This document shows, one piece after another, positions 25,553-33,428 of a DNA stretch of 64,000 nucleotides. Source of the DNA: Solimonas soli DSM 21787 (GTDB lineage Bacteria > Pseudomonadota > Gammaproteobacteria > Nevskiales > Nevskiaceae); assembly GCF_000474945.1 (NCBI RefSeq), contig NZ_KI440836.1, positions 478,002-542,001 on the forward strand, written 5' to 3'. The number at the start of each line of letters is the position of its first letter. Position 1 is the stretch's first letter. The translations under genes were made by a program, and so were the position numbers. The notes below the pieces were generated by a model. That model was not told the origin of the DNA, ran no database searches, and saw nothing but the letters and a program-made list of their open reading frames with translations.

Positions 25553-27172
25553 CTAGCGCACGCGCAGCAGCCAACCGTCGCCGGTCGCCCGCAATTCGTG
25601 GGTCAAGGCGAGCTCGGCGAGCAGGTCGTCGTCGTGCGAGACGATGACCAGCGCACCGCGGTACTGGCGCAGCATGGCCGCGAGCGCGTGACGCGCGGCG
25701 AGGTCGAGATGGTTGTCGGGCTCGTCGAGCAGCAGCAGTTGCGCCGGCCGCTCGGCGTAGAGCGCCAGCGCCAGCGCCGCCTTCATGCGCTCGCCGCCGC
25801 TCAGCGATGCGGCCGGCCGCTGCACGCGTTCGGCATCGAGGCCGAGCAGGGCGAGACGGCTGCGCAGTTCGCCGTCGTCGAGACGGGCGTTCGCCGCGCG
25901 CAGCTGTTCGGCGATGGAACGATCGGCGTCGAGCAGCGACAGGCGCTGATCGAGACAGGCGCTGTCGACGCGCAGCTCGCGCGTGCCGGCGAGCGGTGCC
26001 CGTTCGCCGGCCAGCACCTTGAGCAGCGTCGACTTGCCGCTGCCGTTGGCGCCGACCAGGCCGAGGCGCTGGCCGGCGGCGATCGTCAGGTCGATGTACT
26101 GCGTCGCGGCGCGCAGATGCGGCAGCCGCACCGCGCGCAGCGCGGCGATCGGTGCACCGCGCGCGGCGTTCGCCTCCGGCGCGAACAGCAGCAGCGGCGC
26201 GTCGGCTTCGACCTGCGCCGCCGCGTCGCGCACCTGCCGCGCCAGCGCGTCGCGCGTCACGGCCTGCTGCGCGCGCAGCTTGCCGCCGCTCGCTTCGCTG
26301 CGGCTCCTGCGCAGGCCGAGCAGGATCGGCGCCTGGTTCGCCGACGCCGCCTCGCGTGCGCCGCGCGCGGCGCGGCGATCGAGTCTTTCGCGTTGCGCCA
26401 GGAGCGCACGCTCCGTGCGCCGCCGCTCGTGCTTGCGCCGTTCGAGTTCGGCCGCCGCGTGCTCGCGCTGGTCGGCGCTCGCCTGCGCGTAGAAGGCGTA
26501 GCCGCCGCCGTAGCTGCGCAGGCCGAGGCTCGACAGCTCGACGATGCGCTGCATGGCCTGCAGCAGCGCGCGATCGTGGCTGACGACGATCAGCCCGCCC
26601 GGCCAGCGCTGCAGCTGCGCGATCAGCGCGTGGCGGTTGTCGCGATCGAGGTGATTGCTCGGTTCGTCGAGAATCAGCAGGTCGGCGCCGCCGAGACGGG
26701 CGCCGATCAGCACCACGCGTGTCGCCTCGCCGCCGCTCAGTTGCGCCGCCGGCGTATCGGCGCCGACGTGGGCGAGACCGGCGCGCTCGAGTTCCTGCCG
26801 CAGCTCGTCGCGTATCGTCCAGCGCTCGCCGAGCACGTCGAAATCCGCGGCCCGCGTGCTGCCCTGCTCGATGCGCCGCAGGGCATCGAGCGGCGGCCGC
26901 AGGCCGGCGAGGCCGGCCACCGTTTCGCCCGCGGCGATCGCGATCTGCTGGCCGACGTAATGCGCACGGCCGCGGCGTTCGCAGCGCCCGGCAGTCGGCG
27001 TGATGGCGCCGGCGAGGATGCGCGCCAGCACGGTCTTGCCGACGCCGTTGCGGCCGACGAGGCCGGTCGGCCGCATGTCGAAGGTTTCGTGCAGATCGCG
27101 GAACAGCCAGCGGCCGTCGGCCAGCTGATGGGAAACGCCGTGCAACGCGATCGAGGCGTCGTGAATCGTCAT
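25553..27172 (-). CDS. ABC-F family ATPase
   Basis: A 539-aa soluble protein with two ATP-binding cassettes and no membrane domain. The first cassette has Walker A GRNGVGKT at 40-47, signature LSGGEATRV and Walker B LLILDEPSNHLD. The second has GANGSGKST, LSGGERMKAAL and LLLLDEPDNHLD, with the switch VVSHDDDLL. A charged linker (residues about 270-330) joins them. The LDEPxNHLD form is diagnostic of ABC-F, which act on the ribosome in translation control or antibiotic protection. The start at 27172 has only a weak ribosome-binding site; upstream in-frame sequence is not conserved. Confidence 0.92.
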   Translation of the reverse strand: MTIHDASIALHGVSHQLADGRWLFRDLHETFDMRPTGLVGRNGVGKTVLARILAGAITPTAGRCERRGRAHYVGQQIAIAAGETVAGLAGLRPPLDALRRIEQGSTRAADFDVLGERWTIRDELRQELERAGLAHVGADTPAAQLSGGEATRVVLIGARLGGADLLILDEPSNHLDRDNRHALIAQLQRWPGGLIVVSHDRALLQAMQRIVELSSLGLRSYGGGYAFYAQASADQREHAAAELERRKHERRRTERALLAQRERLDRRAARGAREAASANQAPILLGLRRSRSEASGGKLRAQQAVTRDALARQVRDAAAQVEADAPLLLFAPEANAARGAPIAALRAVRLPHLRAATQYIDLTIAAGQRLGLVGANGSGKSTLLKVLAGERAPLAGTRELRVDSACLDQRLSLLDADRSIAEQLRAANARLDDGELRSRLALLGLDAERVQRPAASLSGGERMKAALALALYAERPAQLLLLDEPDNHLDLAARHALAAMLRQYRGALVIVSHDDDLLAELALTHELRATGDGWLLRVR

Positions 27173-27364
27173 GAGGATGTCCAGCTGAAAACCCTGTTCC
27201 CCGCGCGGGCGCCGGGGCGCGAAAGCGGCCGTCGGAAGACGGTGGGATTTCAGTGGAGCATCGTGCGCAGGACTCAAAGCAGCCGGGATGGCCGCGCGGC
27301 ATTGTAGACGCGCGCCGGCGCCTCCCTGCAAGCCGTGCCGCGCCGTGCCCGCCGCGCGCGACGT

Positions 27365-27700
27365 TCAGTCGAGCAGCGGCGCCGCGCTGCGCGGTTGCCA
27401 GCGGTAGCGTTCGAAGTCGATCTTGTCGCGCACGAACACCACGCCTTCGGCTTCGAGACTGCGGCGCGCCAGCCGGTAAGCCTTGCTGCCCGGTTCGAAC
27501 GACAGCTTGCCCTGCGCATTGATGACGCGGTACCACGGCAGCTTCAGATCGTCGGGCACCGCGCGCAGCGCCTGCGCGGTACGCCGCGGCTGGCGCGGAA
27601 AACCGGCCTCGGCGGCGACCTGGCCGTAGGTCGCGACGCGGCCTTGCGGAATGCGGGCGATGACGGCCCAGATGCGCTCGTTGATCTCGGAACTTTTCAC
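27365..27700 (-). CDS. Alkyltransferase-like (ATL) protein
   Basis: A 111-aa protein with the DNA-binding domain of O6-alkylguanine-DNA alkyltransferases: RVATYGQVAAEAGFPRQPRR and LPWYRVINAQGKLSF. The acceptor Cys of the alkyltransferase PCHR motif is replaced by Trp56 (PWYR at 55-58). ATL proteins lack transferase activity; they bind O6-alkylguanine and hand it to nucleotide excision repair. Most have PWHR, so the Tyr57 is a further change. The GTG at 27700 is the likely start, with no strong Shine-Dalgarno. Confidence 0.92.
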   Translation of the reverse strand: MKSSEINERIWAVIARIPQGRVATYGQVAAEAGFPRQPRRTAQALRAVPDDLKLPWYRVINAQGKLSFEPGSKAYRLARRSLEAEGVVFVRDKIDFERYRWQPRSAAPLLD

Positions 27701-27896
27701 GGGGCGTTTTGCCTGGCGGCGGCGCCGCCTCGACGGCTGACGGGCTCTGTCAGCGCAGGCTGACAGCATAGGAGATTCGCGCCCTGCGGGCCGGGGCGTC
27801 CGGACCGCGAGGTCCGGCGCCGCCTGTCATTCCCCGCAACCGGGTGCCGCGTGCCGCGCCCTGCTCCCAACCCCAAAACCTCGAACCGTTGCCGCC

Positions 27897-28244
27897 TCAG
27901 GCGGCGATCGCCAGCGTTTCGTCCGACGCGCGCTGGCTCCACTCGACGCTCCAGCCCTCGCGCTCCCAGCGCGTGATCCAGGCCTGTGCCAGCGCTTCCG
28001 CGTAGCTGCGCCCGAACTGCATGCGCAGGCGGCGCTGCTCGGTCCAGCGCATCCAGCGCTCGTCGCCGCCTTCGCAGACGCGCAGCCAGTGCTGGCCGCC
28101 TTCGCCGCGGCTGACGATGACGGCGCGCGCGCCGTAGAACGCCGTATCGCGCGGCAGCAAGAGGGCGTTGAACAGCACCGTCTCGCTGTGCTCGATCAGC
28201 GTGCTGAACTCGTCGTGTGAACCGTAAGCGGGCAGGGTATTCAT
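27897..28244 (-). CDS. Hypothetical protein, 115 aa
   Basis: The ATG at 28244 is preceded by GGAG 6 bases upstream, and an upstream in-frame ATG at 28256 is less well placed. The protein is acidic to neutral, Trp-rich (RWMRWTEQRRLRM; WITRWEREGWSVEWSQRASD) and has no signal peptide, membrane segment or cofactor motif that I recognise. It is monocistronic, with a 137-bp gap upstream and a 196-bp gap downstream that hold no other gene. The function is unknown. Confidence 0.72.
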   Translation of the reverse strand: MNTLPAYGSHDEFSTLIEHSETVLFNALLLPRDTAFYGARAVIVSRGEGGQHWLRVCEGGDERWMRWTEQRRLRMQFGRSYAEALAQAWITRWEREGWSVEWSQRASDETLAIAA

Positions 28245-28393
28245 GATCGTCTCCATGAACTCTTTTACGGCACGCCCGAAGGTCCGTTGAGAACGCCGAT
28301 GCCGACGCCCTTTGTAGGATAAAGGCCCGCCGGCCTGTGCGCGCCGCGGCGACAGCGCCGGGCCGACGGCCGCTCGGGCTCGGGGTGGGCGCC

Positions 28394-29287
28394 TCAGGCG
28401 CCGCCGAAATTGCCGTCCGTCATCAGCACGCTGTGCCCGCCGACGCGCACCGCCGTCAGCCGGCCGCCGCTGCGCTCGGCGCTGGCGTGCAGCAGGCTCG
28501 GCCGGCCCATTTCGACGCCCTGGTGGATCAGCCACTGCAGCGTGCCGTCGCCGCTCGCCTCGCTGCCGAGCGCGCCGGCCAGCGCGGCGGCCGCCGAGCC
28601 GGTCGCCGGGTCCTCCGGGATGCCGAGGTCCGGCGCGAACATGCGCGCGCGCAGTTCGCCTTCGTAACCGCGCGCGTAGATGTAGAACTGCTGCGCCCAG
28701 CCGCCGGCGAGCAGGGCGCGCGCCGCCGCGGCGTCGAAGTCGACGGCGGCGAGCAGTTCCGGCGCCTTCAGCGGCACCAGCACGAAGGGCAGGCCGCAGG
28801 ACACCGCGCGCGGCCCTTCGCCGTTGCTGTGCAGATCGGCGGCGTCGAGGCCCAGCACGCGGGCGATGGCGGCGGCGTCCGGCGCCTCGCCGTACTGCGG
28901 CAGCTGCGCCACGCTCAGCTCGGCGTAGATCGGCTCGCCCGGCACGCGGCGCACGCGCACCGGCACCGGGCCGACGCCCTCCTCGAGCATGAACGGCACC
29001 TCGGCGCCTTTCGGCGCGAGGCCGAGTTCGGCGAGCAGCGCCGCCGCGCCGACGGTCGGATGGCCGGCGAACGGCAGTTCGCGACCGGGCGTGAAGATGC
29101 GCACGCGGTGCAGGGCATCGCTGCGCGTCGGCGGCAGCACGAACACCGTTTCGGAGAGATTGAATTCGCGCGCGATGCGCTGCATCTGCGCGGTCGACAG
29201 CGCGTCGCCGCCGAACAGCACGGCCAGCGGATTGCCGCCGAACGGTTCGGTCGTGAACACATCGAGCGTATGGAAGCGCAGGGTCAT
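28394..29287 (-). CDS. PhzF-family isomerase/epimerase-like protein
   Basis: A 297-aa protein with two PhzF/diaminopimelate-epimerase-fold domains. The N-terminus VFTTEPFGGNPLAVLF carries the family GNPLAV loop, and Glu46 in FNLSETVFV is the catalytic acid of PhzF. FAGHPTVGAAAL at about 90 and EDPATGSAAAALAG near 236 are the other family blocks, and MTDGNFGG closes the protein. The physiological substrate of stand-alone PhzF homologues is generally unknown, and no phenazine genes are near. Confidence 0.93.
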   Translation of the reverse strand: MTLRFHTLDVFTTEPFGGNPLAVLFGGDALSTAQMQRIAREFNLSETVFVLPPTRSDALHRVRIFTPGRELPFAGHPTVGAAALLAELGLAPKGAEVPFMLEEGVGPVPVRVRRVPGEPIYAELSVAQLPQYGEAPDAAAIARVLGLDAADLHSNGEGPRAVSCGLPFVLVPLKAPELLAAVDFDAAAARALLAGGWAQQFYIYARGYEGELRARMFAPDLGIPEDPATGSAAAALAGALGSEASGDGTLQWLIHQGVEMGRPSLLHASAERSGGRLTAVRVGGHSVLMTDGNFGGA

Positions 29288-29451
29288 GGCGGGTCGGAGC
29301 GGTCGGAGGAACGCGGATTGTCGTATGGACAAGCTGAACGCGGCGAGTATGGCGGTGCGCGATGGCGCCGGCGAGCCGCGAAGCGGCGCTGGCGGCGTCC
29401 GCGCGCCTGACGCATGCTGTGCCGCGACAGGACGTCGCGAGGAGTTTCGCC

Positions 29452-30333
29452 ATGGAAAAATCGCCGCGCCGGCGGTACACGATCGCCGCGCTGCTGTTCT
29501 GCGGCGTGGCCGGCATCGGCCACGCGCAGGCCCCCGCCGCGCTGCCGCCGCTGCAGACGCAGGGCGAGGTCTCCTATCTTTCCGGCGGCATCGGCAGCGA
29601 TGAGGTCGAGGCGATCAAGGCGGCGCGCGACCGCTTCGCGCTGAGCGTCAGCCTGTCGGCGCGCAGCGACGGACGCGACGTGTACCTCGCCGAGGTGCCG
29701 CTGACGATCCGCGACGACACCGGCCGCACGGTGCTCGAGCTCGTCAGCCAGGGGCCGTATCTGCTCGCGCAGCTGCCGCCCGGGCGCTACGAGCTCAGCG
29801 CCAGCTACGGCGGCGAGGAGAAGAAGAGCGTCATCCGTCTGGCCGCCGGCCGGCCGCAGCGCGTTGCGCTGAGCTGGACACGGCTGGCGAGCGATGCCAA
29901 CGCGACCGTGCCGGCCGCCGCCGCATCGGTCGCGCCGCCCGCCGTCGCGGAACGCGGCGCGCCGGCGCGCGATCCCGCCCTGCCGCCGCTCAACGCGCAG
30001 GGCGGCGTGCCGTATCTGTCCGGCGGCATCGGCAGCGACGAAGCCGCCGCCATCAAGGCCGCCGCGTCGCGCTATTCGCTGTCCGTGACGCTGTCGGCGA
30101 GCGAGGACGGCCACGGCGTGTTCATCGCCTCGGTGCCGGTGACCGTCAGCGATGCCAGCGGCGCGACCCTGCTCGACATCGTCACCGACGGCCCGTATCT
30201 GCTCGCCGATCTGCCGCCCGGCCGCTACGTCGTGCGCGCCCGCTACGCCGAGCAGGACAAGACCGCGACGGTGAACGTCAGGCCCGGCCAGACCGCGCGG
30301 CTGTCGTTCGCGTGGAGCACGACCGCGCGCTGA
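29452..30333 (+). CDS. Exported protein with two tandem carboxypeptidase-regulatory-like domains
   Basis: A 293-aa secreted protein with signal peptide ending GIGHAQ. Two homologous units, residues 31-145 and 178-290, share YLSGGIGSDE, AIKAA, LSVxLSA, the YLLAxLPPGRY loop and a closing beta strand. They are joined by an Ala/Pro-rich linker (146-177). Each unit looks like a transthyretin-type sandwich of the carboxypeptidase-regulatory-like family, which usually occurs as a single unit. The ATG at 29452 has GAGGAG upstream. No enzyme domain is present, so a structural or binding role in the periplasm is likely. Confidence 0.82.
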   Translation: MEKSPRRRYTIAALLFCGVAGIGHAQAPAALPPLQTQGEVSYLSGGIGSDEVEAIKAARDRFALSVSLSARSDGRDVYLAEVPLTIRDDTGRTVLELVSQGPYLLAQLPPGRYELSASYGGEEKKSVIRLAAGRPQRVALSWTRLASDANATVPAAAASVAPPAVAERGAPARDPALPPLNAQGGVPYLSGGIGSDEAAAIKAAASRYSLSVTLSASEDGHGVFIASVPVTVSDASGATLLDIVTDGPYLLADLPPGRYVVRARYAEQDKTATVNVRPGQTARLSFAWSTTAR

Positions 30334-30347
30334 CGCGCATCGCTACA

Positions 30348-31244
30348 ATGCCGCGCCGCGCGACGGGCGCGGCACCGGAATGCGGTGTGGGCAGAACGAT
30401 CGGACCTTTACTGACGGCGCAGGTACATGCTGCCATCGCCGCCGCCCGCGCGGCCGGGCGCGCGACGCTCGGCGTCTCGCTCGATCTCGGCCGCTCGCAA
30501 GCGACGATCCGGCTCGACGCGGCGGGCTGGCATCACGAAGGACGGGCGTATCCGCTGCCCGAGGTCTGCAAGGAACGCACGATCTATTACTGGACCGGCG
30601 AGGCGTTCGCGCCGGTCGCGCGCTATGCGAACGCGCTGATCAAGCTGGTGCCGACCGAATGGGGCGCGCCGACCTTCGAGATCGACGGCATCAAGATGCT
30701 GCCGACGGCGCGCGTCTCGCCGTATGCCGACGCCGAGCGCAAGGTCGGGCTGATCGCACCGCGCGGCAAGATCGTGCTCGACTGCTGCGGCGGGCTCGGC
30801 TACTTCGCCGACGGCTGCCTGCGCGGCGGCGCGCAGCGGATCCTGTCGTTCGAAAAGAACGCCGACGTCATCTGGCTGCGCACGCTGAATCCCTGGTCAC
30901 CCGATCACACGGTGCCGGGCGCGCTGACGCTGACGCACGGCGACGTCATCGAAGGGATCGGCGCGATGGCCGACGCCTCGGTCGACGCGATCCTGCACGA
31001 CCCGCCGCGCTTCGGCATCGCCGGCGAGCTGTACGCGCAGGCGTTCTATGACCAGCTGGCGCGCGTGCTGAAGAACGGCGGCCGCCTGTTTCACTACACC
31101 GGCACGCCGAACAAGCTGACCAGCCGCCGCGACGTGCCCGGCGAAGTGGCGGCCCGGCTGCAGCGCGCCGGCTTTGCGACCGAGTTCAACGGCGATGGCG
31201 TCGTGGCCGTGAAAGGCGGCCGCGGCAAACCGGCGCGCCGCTGA
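30348..31244 (+). CDS. SAM-dependent methyltransferase (COG2521-like)
   Basis: A Rossmann-fold methyltransferase. The SAM loop is IVLDCCGGLGYFADGCL, followed by the acidic motif ILSFEKNADVIWL and the catalytic-type motif VDAILHDPPRFGIAGELYAQ. The DPPR motif is usual for methylation of nucleic-acid bases or similar substrates. The N-terminal part (LDLGRSQATIRLDAAGWH) is a separate domain typical of the COG2521 group. The start is uncertain: ATG 30348 or GTG 30387. It converges on the YgjP-like gene with a 3-bp gap. The substrate is unknown. Confidence 0.82.
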   Translation: MPRRATGAAPECGVGRTIGPLLTAQVHAAIAAARAAGRATLGVSLDLGRSQATIRLDAAGWHHEGRAYPLPEVCKERTIYYWTGEAFAPVARYANALIKLVPTEWGAPTFEIDGIKMLPTARVSPYADAERKVGLIAPRGKIVLDCCGGLGYFADGCLRGGAQRILSFEKNADVIWLRTLNPWSPDHTVPGALTLTHGDVIEGIGAMADASVDAILHDPPRFGIAGELYAQAFYDQLARVLKNGGRLFHYTGTPNKLTSRRDVPGEVAARLQRAGFATEFNGDGVVAVKGGRGKPARR

Positions 31245-31247
31245 GGT

Positions 31248-31778
31248 TCAGCCCGGCGGCGCGGCGTCGAGCGCGCGCTGCAACAGCAGCAGGCGCAGAT
31301 CGAATTCGATCTGCCCGTATGCCGGCAGCATGTGCCGGCACAGCTGGTAGAAGGCCTTGTTGTGTTCGAACTCGCGCAGATGCGCGAGCTCGTGCACGAC
31401 GACCATCTCGAGAAATTCCGGCGCCAGTTCCTTGAACAGGCTGGCGACGCGGATTTCCGCCTTGGCCTTCAGCCGCCCGCCCTGCACGCGCGAAATGGTC
31501 GTGTGCAGACCGAGCACGTTCTGCAGCACGTCCATCTTGTTTTGCCAGACGACCTTGTGCAGCGGCGCCGAACTGCGCAGATACGTCTGCTTCAGCCGCA
31601 GCGCATAGTCGTACAGCGCCGCATCGGTGCGGATCGCGTGCCGCTGCGGATAGCGCTGCGCCAGATGCGGCGCCAGTCGCTGTTCGACGACCAGCCGGGC
31701 GACCTGTGCGCGCAGCGCCGGTGGATAGCCGCCGAGATACCGGGCCAGCTGGCGCTGCAGCGACGCCTCGGTGTGCAT
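31248..31778 (-). CDS. YgjP-like zinc metallopeptidase (M48-related, DUF45)
   Basis: A 176-aa protein with the zinc motif HELAH at 129-133 and HNKAFYQLCRHMLP after it, the usual YgjP arrangement in which the third ligand follows about six residues later (His139). The upstream half is typical for the family (KVVWQNKMDVLQNVLG, LKAKAEIRVASLF). YgjP homologues are cytosolic and of uncertain substrate. The S4 gene ends 18 bases upstream on the same strand, and the two are probably cotranscribed. Confidence 0.85.
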   Translation of the reverse strand: MHTEASLQRQLARYLGGYPPALRAQVARLVVEQRLAPHLAQRYPQRHAIRTDAALYDYALRLKQTYLRSSAPLHKVVWQNKMDVLQNVLGLHTTISRVQGGRLKAKAEIRVASLFKELAPEFLEMVVVHELAHLREFEHNKAFYQLCRHMLPAYGQIEFDLRLLLLQRALDAAPPG

Positions 31779-31796
31779 GCCGCGACGCCGGGCTTT

Positions 31797-32015
31797 TCAG
31801 CCGGCGACGACGCGGATGCGCCAATCGTCGCAGACGACGCTCTGCCCGGCGCGGATCTTCGCGGTCTTGCGCGTTTCGCGCGCGCCGTCGACCGTCACCC
31901 GGCCCTCGGCGACCAGCGCCTTGCCGGCGCCGCCGCTGTCGCAGGCACCCGCCAGCTTGAGCAGCTGGTTGAGCTCGATGAACTCGCCTGCGAGCGTGAA
32001 CGTGATGGAGGGCAT
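31797..32015 (-). CDS. Small S4-domain RNA-binding protein
   Basis: A 72-aa protein that is almost entirely one S4 fold. Family features are FIELNQLLKLAGACDSGGAG, KALVAEGRVTVDGARETRKT and a closing VVCDDWRIRVVAG. Proteins like this (YbcJ/RlbA-type) bind structured RNA, often rRNA. It precedes the YgjP-like gene. The start ATG at 32015 has no strong Shine-Dalgarno. Confidence 0.88.
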   Translation of the reverse strand: MPSITFTLAGEFIELNQLLKLAGACDSGGAGKALVAEGRVTVDGARETRKTAKIRAGQSVVCDDWRIRVVAG

Positions 32016-32094
32016 GCGACGCCGGCCGGAAAGGAAGGGCGGCGGATTCTAGCGCGGCGGCATCGGCGCCACGCCCGCTCCGCCGCCGCGGCGC

Positions 32095-32328
32095 TCAGGC
32101 CGCTGTCGAGCCGGCCGGCCGCCACTGCTTGCCGGCCGCGCTCGCTTCCCAGGCCGCGACGCCGATCTTCTCGACCAGGCCGAGCGCCTCGAGCGTGGCC
32201 ATGGTCGCCGTGGTGCCGACCGCGTTGCCGTTGACCTCGACACGATTGCCGCTGACCGAATACGCCTTCCAGCCCTTGCTCAGCCAGTTCATCACCACCG
32301 TTTGCGACTTGCTCAGCTTCTTTGCCAC
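32095..32328 (-). CDS. Small hypothetical protein, 77 aa
   Basis: It starts at a GTG (32328) with GGAG upstream. The sequence SKSQTVVMNWLSKGWKAYSV, then a turn (GNRVEVNGNAVG) and TLEALGLVEKIGVAAWEASA suggests a compact winged-helix of the YjhX-like kind, but the match is weak. No signal peptide or membrane segment. It is set between the S4 and metR genes on the same strand with gaps of about 80-90 bp. Confidence 0.55.
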   Translation of the reverse strand: MAKKLSKSQTVVMNWLSKGWKAYSVSGNRVEVNGNAVGTTATMATLEALGLVEKIGVAAWEASAAGKQWRPAGSTAA

Positions 32329-32421
32329 CTGCAGCTCCGGCTCATGGCCGCGCGCCGTGCGCAGCCTTCAATGGAATGCGACAAGCATGGCACAGATGCG
32401 AGGCGCGCCACGCCGGCGCCT

Positions 32422-33321
32422 TCAGCGCACGCCGTCGCGCACCTTGGCGATGAAGTCGCGCAGATACGGCTTGCCGGCGAGGCTTTCCGGCATCGCCGCG
32501 TGCAGCTCGCACTTCAGGCCCCGGGCGCCGAGCGGCTTGCCGATCACGTAGCCGCGCTCGAGATACGGCATCACGCTCCAGTCCGGCAGCGCGGCGATGC
32601 CGCGACGGCTGGCCACCAGCTGCAGGATCGCCACGGTCAGCTCGGCCTTGCGGCGCTTCGGGCGGATGCCCTTCGGCGCGAGGAAGTGGCGGATCACGTC
32701 GATCATCGCCTCGTCGACCGGATAGCTGATCAGCGTCTCGTCGGCGAAGTCGCGCGGCGTCAGATGCGGCTTGTCGGCGAGCGGATGATCGGGCGCGAGG
32801 ATCGCCAGCGTCTCGTAGGTGAACAGCTGCTCGGTGACGATGCCGGCGCGGCGCGGCGGCTTGTCGTGGATCACCGCGAAGTCGGCGAGGCCCTGTTCGA
32901 CCAGCGTCATCGGCTCGGTCTGGAAGCCGCCGACGAGATCGAGCTCGACCTGCGGCCAGTGTTCGCGGAAGGCGTCCATGGCCGGCATCAGCCAGTCGAA
33001 GCAGGTGTGGCACTCGATGACGATGCGCAGCTCGCCGCTGCTGCCCGACACGCGCTGCACGATGTCGCGCTCCGCCTCGCCGAGCTGCGCCAGCACTTCG
33101 CGGGCCAGGCCGACCAGGCGCGCGCCGATCTGCGTGAAGCGCAGCGGCTTGGTGTTGCGCTCGAACAGCGGCGCGCCGTAGTGCGATTCCAGGGCCTTCA
33201 GCTGATGCGACAGCGCCGACTGCGTGACGAACACGCGCTCGGCGGCCTTGGCCAGCGAGCCGCTGTCGGCGAGCGCCACCAGCGTCTGCAGATGACGGAT
33301 TTCGAGCGGCGACCGGGCCAT
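32422..33321 (-). CDS. metR: LysR-type activator of methionine synthesis, MetR
   Basis: A 299-aa LysR-family regulator. The N-terminal helix-turn-helix reads IRHLQTLVALADSGSLAKAA, then VTQSALSHQLKALE. The effector domain has ECHTCFDWLMPAMDAFREHW, characteristic of MetR, and senses homocysteine. It is divergent from metE, the arrangement seen in enterobacteria and pseudomonads, so it should activate metE. The chosen start is ATG 33321, giving the usual MARSPLEIRHL beginning; an in-frame ATG at 33345 adds only 8 residues. Confidence 0.95.
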   Translation of the reverse strand: MARSPLEIRHLQTLVALADSGSLAKAAERVFVTQSALSHQLKALESHYGAPLFERNTKPLRFTQIGARLVGLAREVLAQLGEAERDIVQRVSGSSGELRIVIECHTCFDWLMPAMDAFREHWPQVELDLVGGFQTEPMTLVEQGLADFAVIHDKPPRRAGIVTEQLFTYETLAILAPDHPLADKPHLTPRDFADETLISYPVDEAMIDVIRHFLAPKGIRPKRRKAELTVAILQLVASRRGIAALPDWSVMPYLERGYVIGKPLGARGLKCELHAAMPESLAGKPYLRDFIAKVRDGVR

Positions 33322-33428
33322 GGCGAGCCTATTAATTCCATTCAATGAAATTCGGAAAATGCTGAGATTGAATCATGTCTCGCGCGTGGCGACCATGGGC
33401 GCCTTCACCACTCACCTCGCCGACCGCC
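33322..33428. promoter_or_regulatory. Divergent metR/metE promoter region
   Basis: The 107 bp are AT-richer than the surroundings. The dyad TTCAATGAA at 33341-33349 resembles one half of the MetR-type TGAA/TTCA box, and TTGAA occurs again at 33368. The full MetR consensus was not found. There is no cobalamin riboswitch here, unlike some other metE genes. Confidence 0.5.

Noticed and set aside
33322..33428. A cobalamin riboswitch before metE
   Set aside because: None of the conserved riboswitch blocks occurs, and the gap is too short for one.
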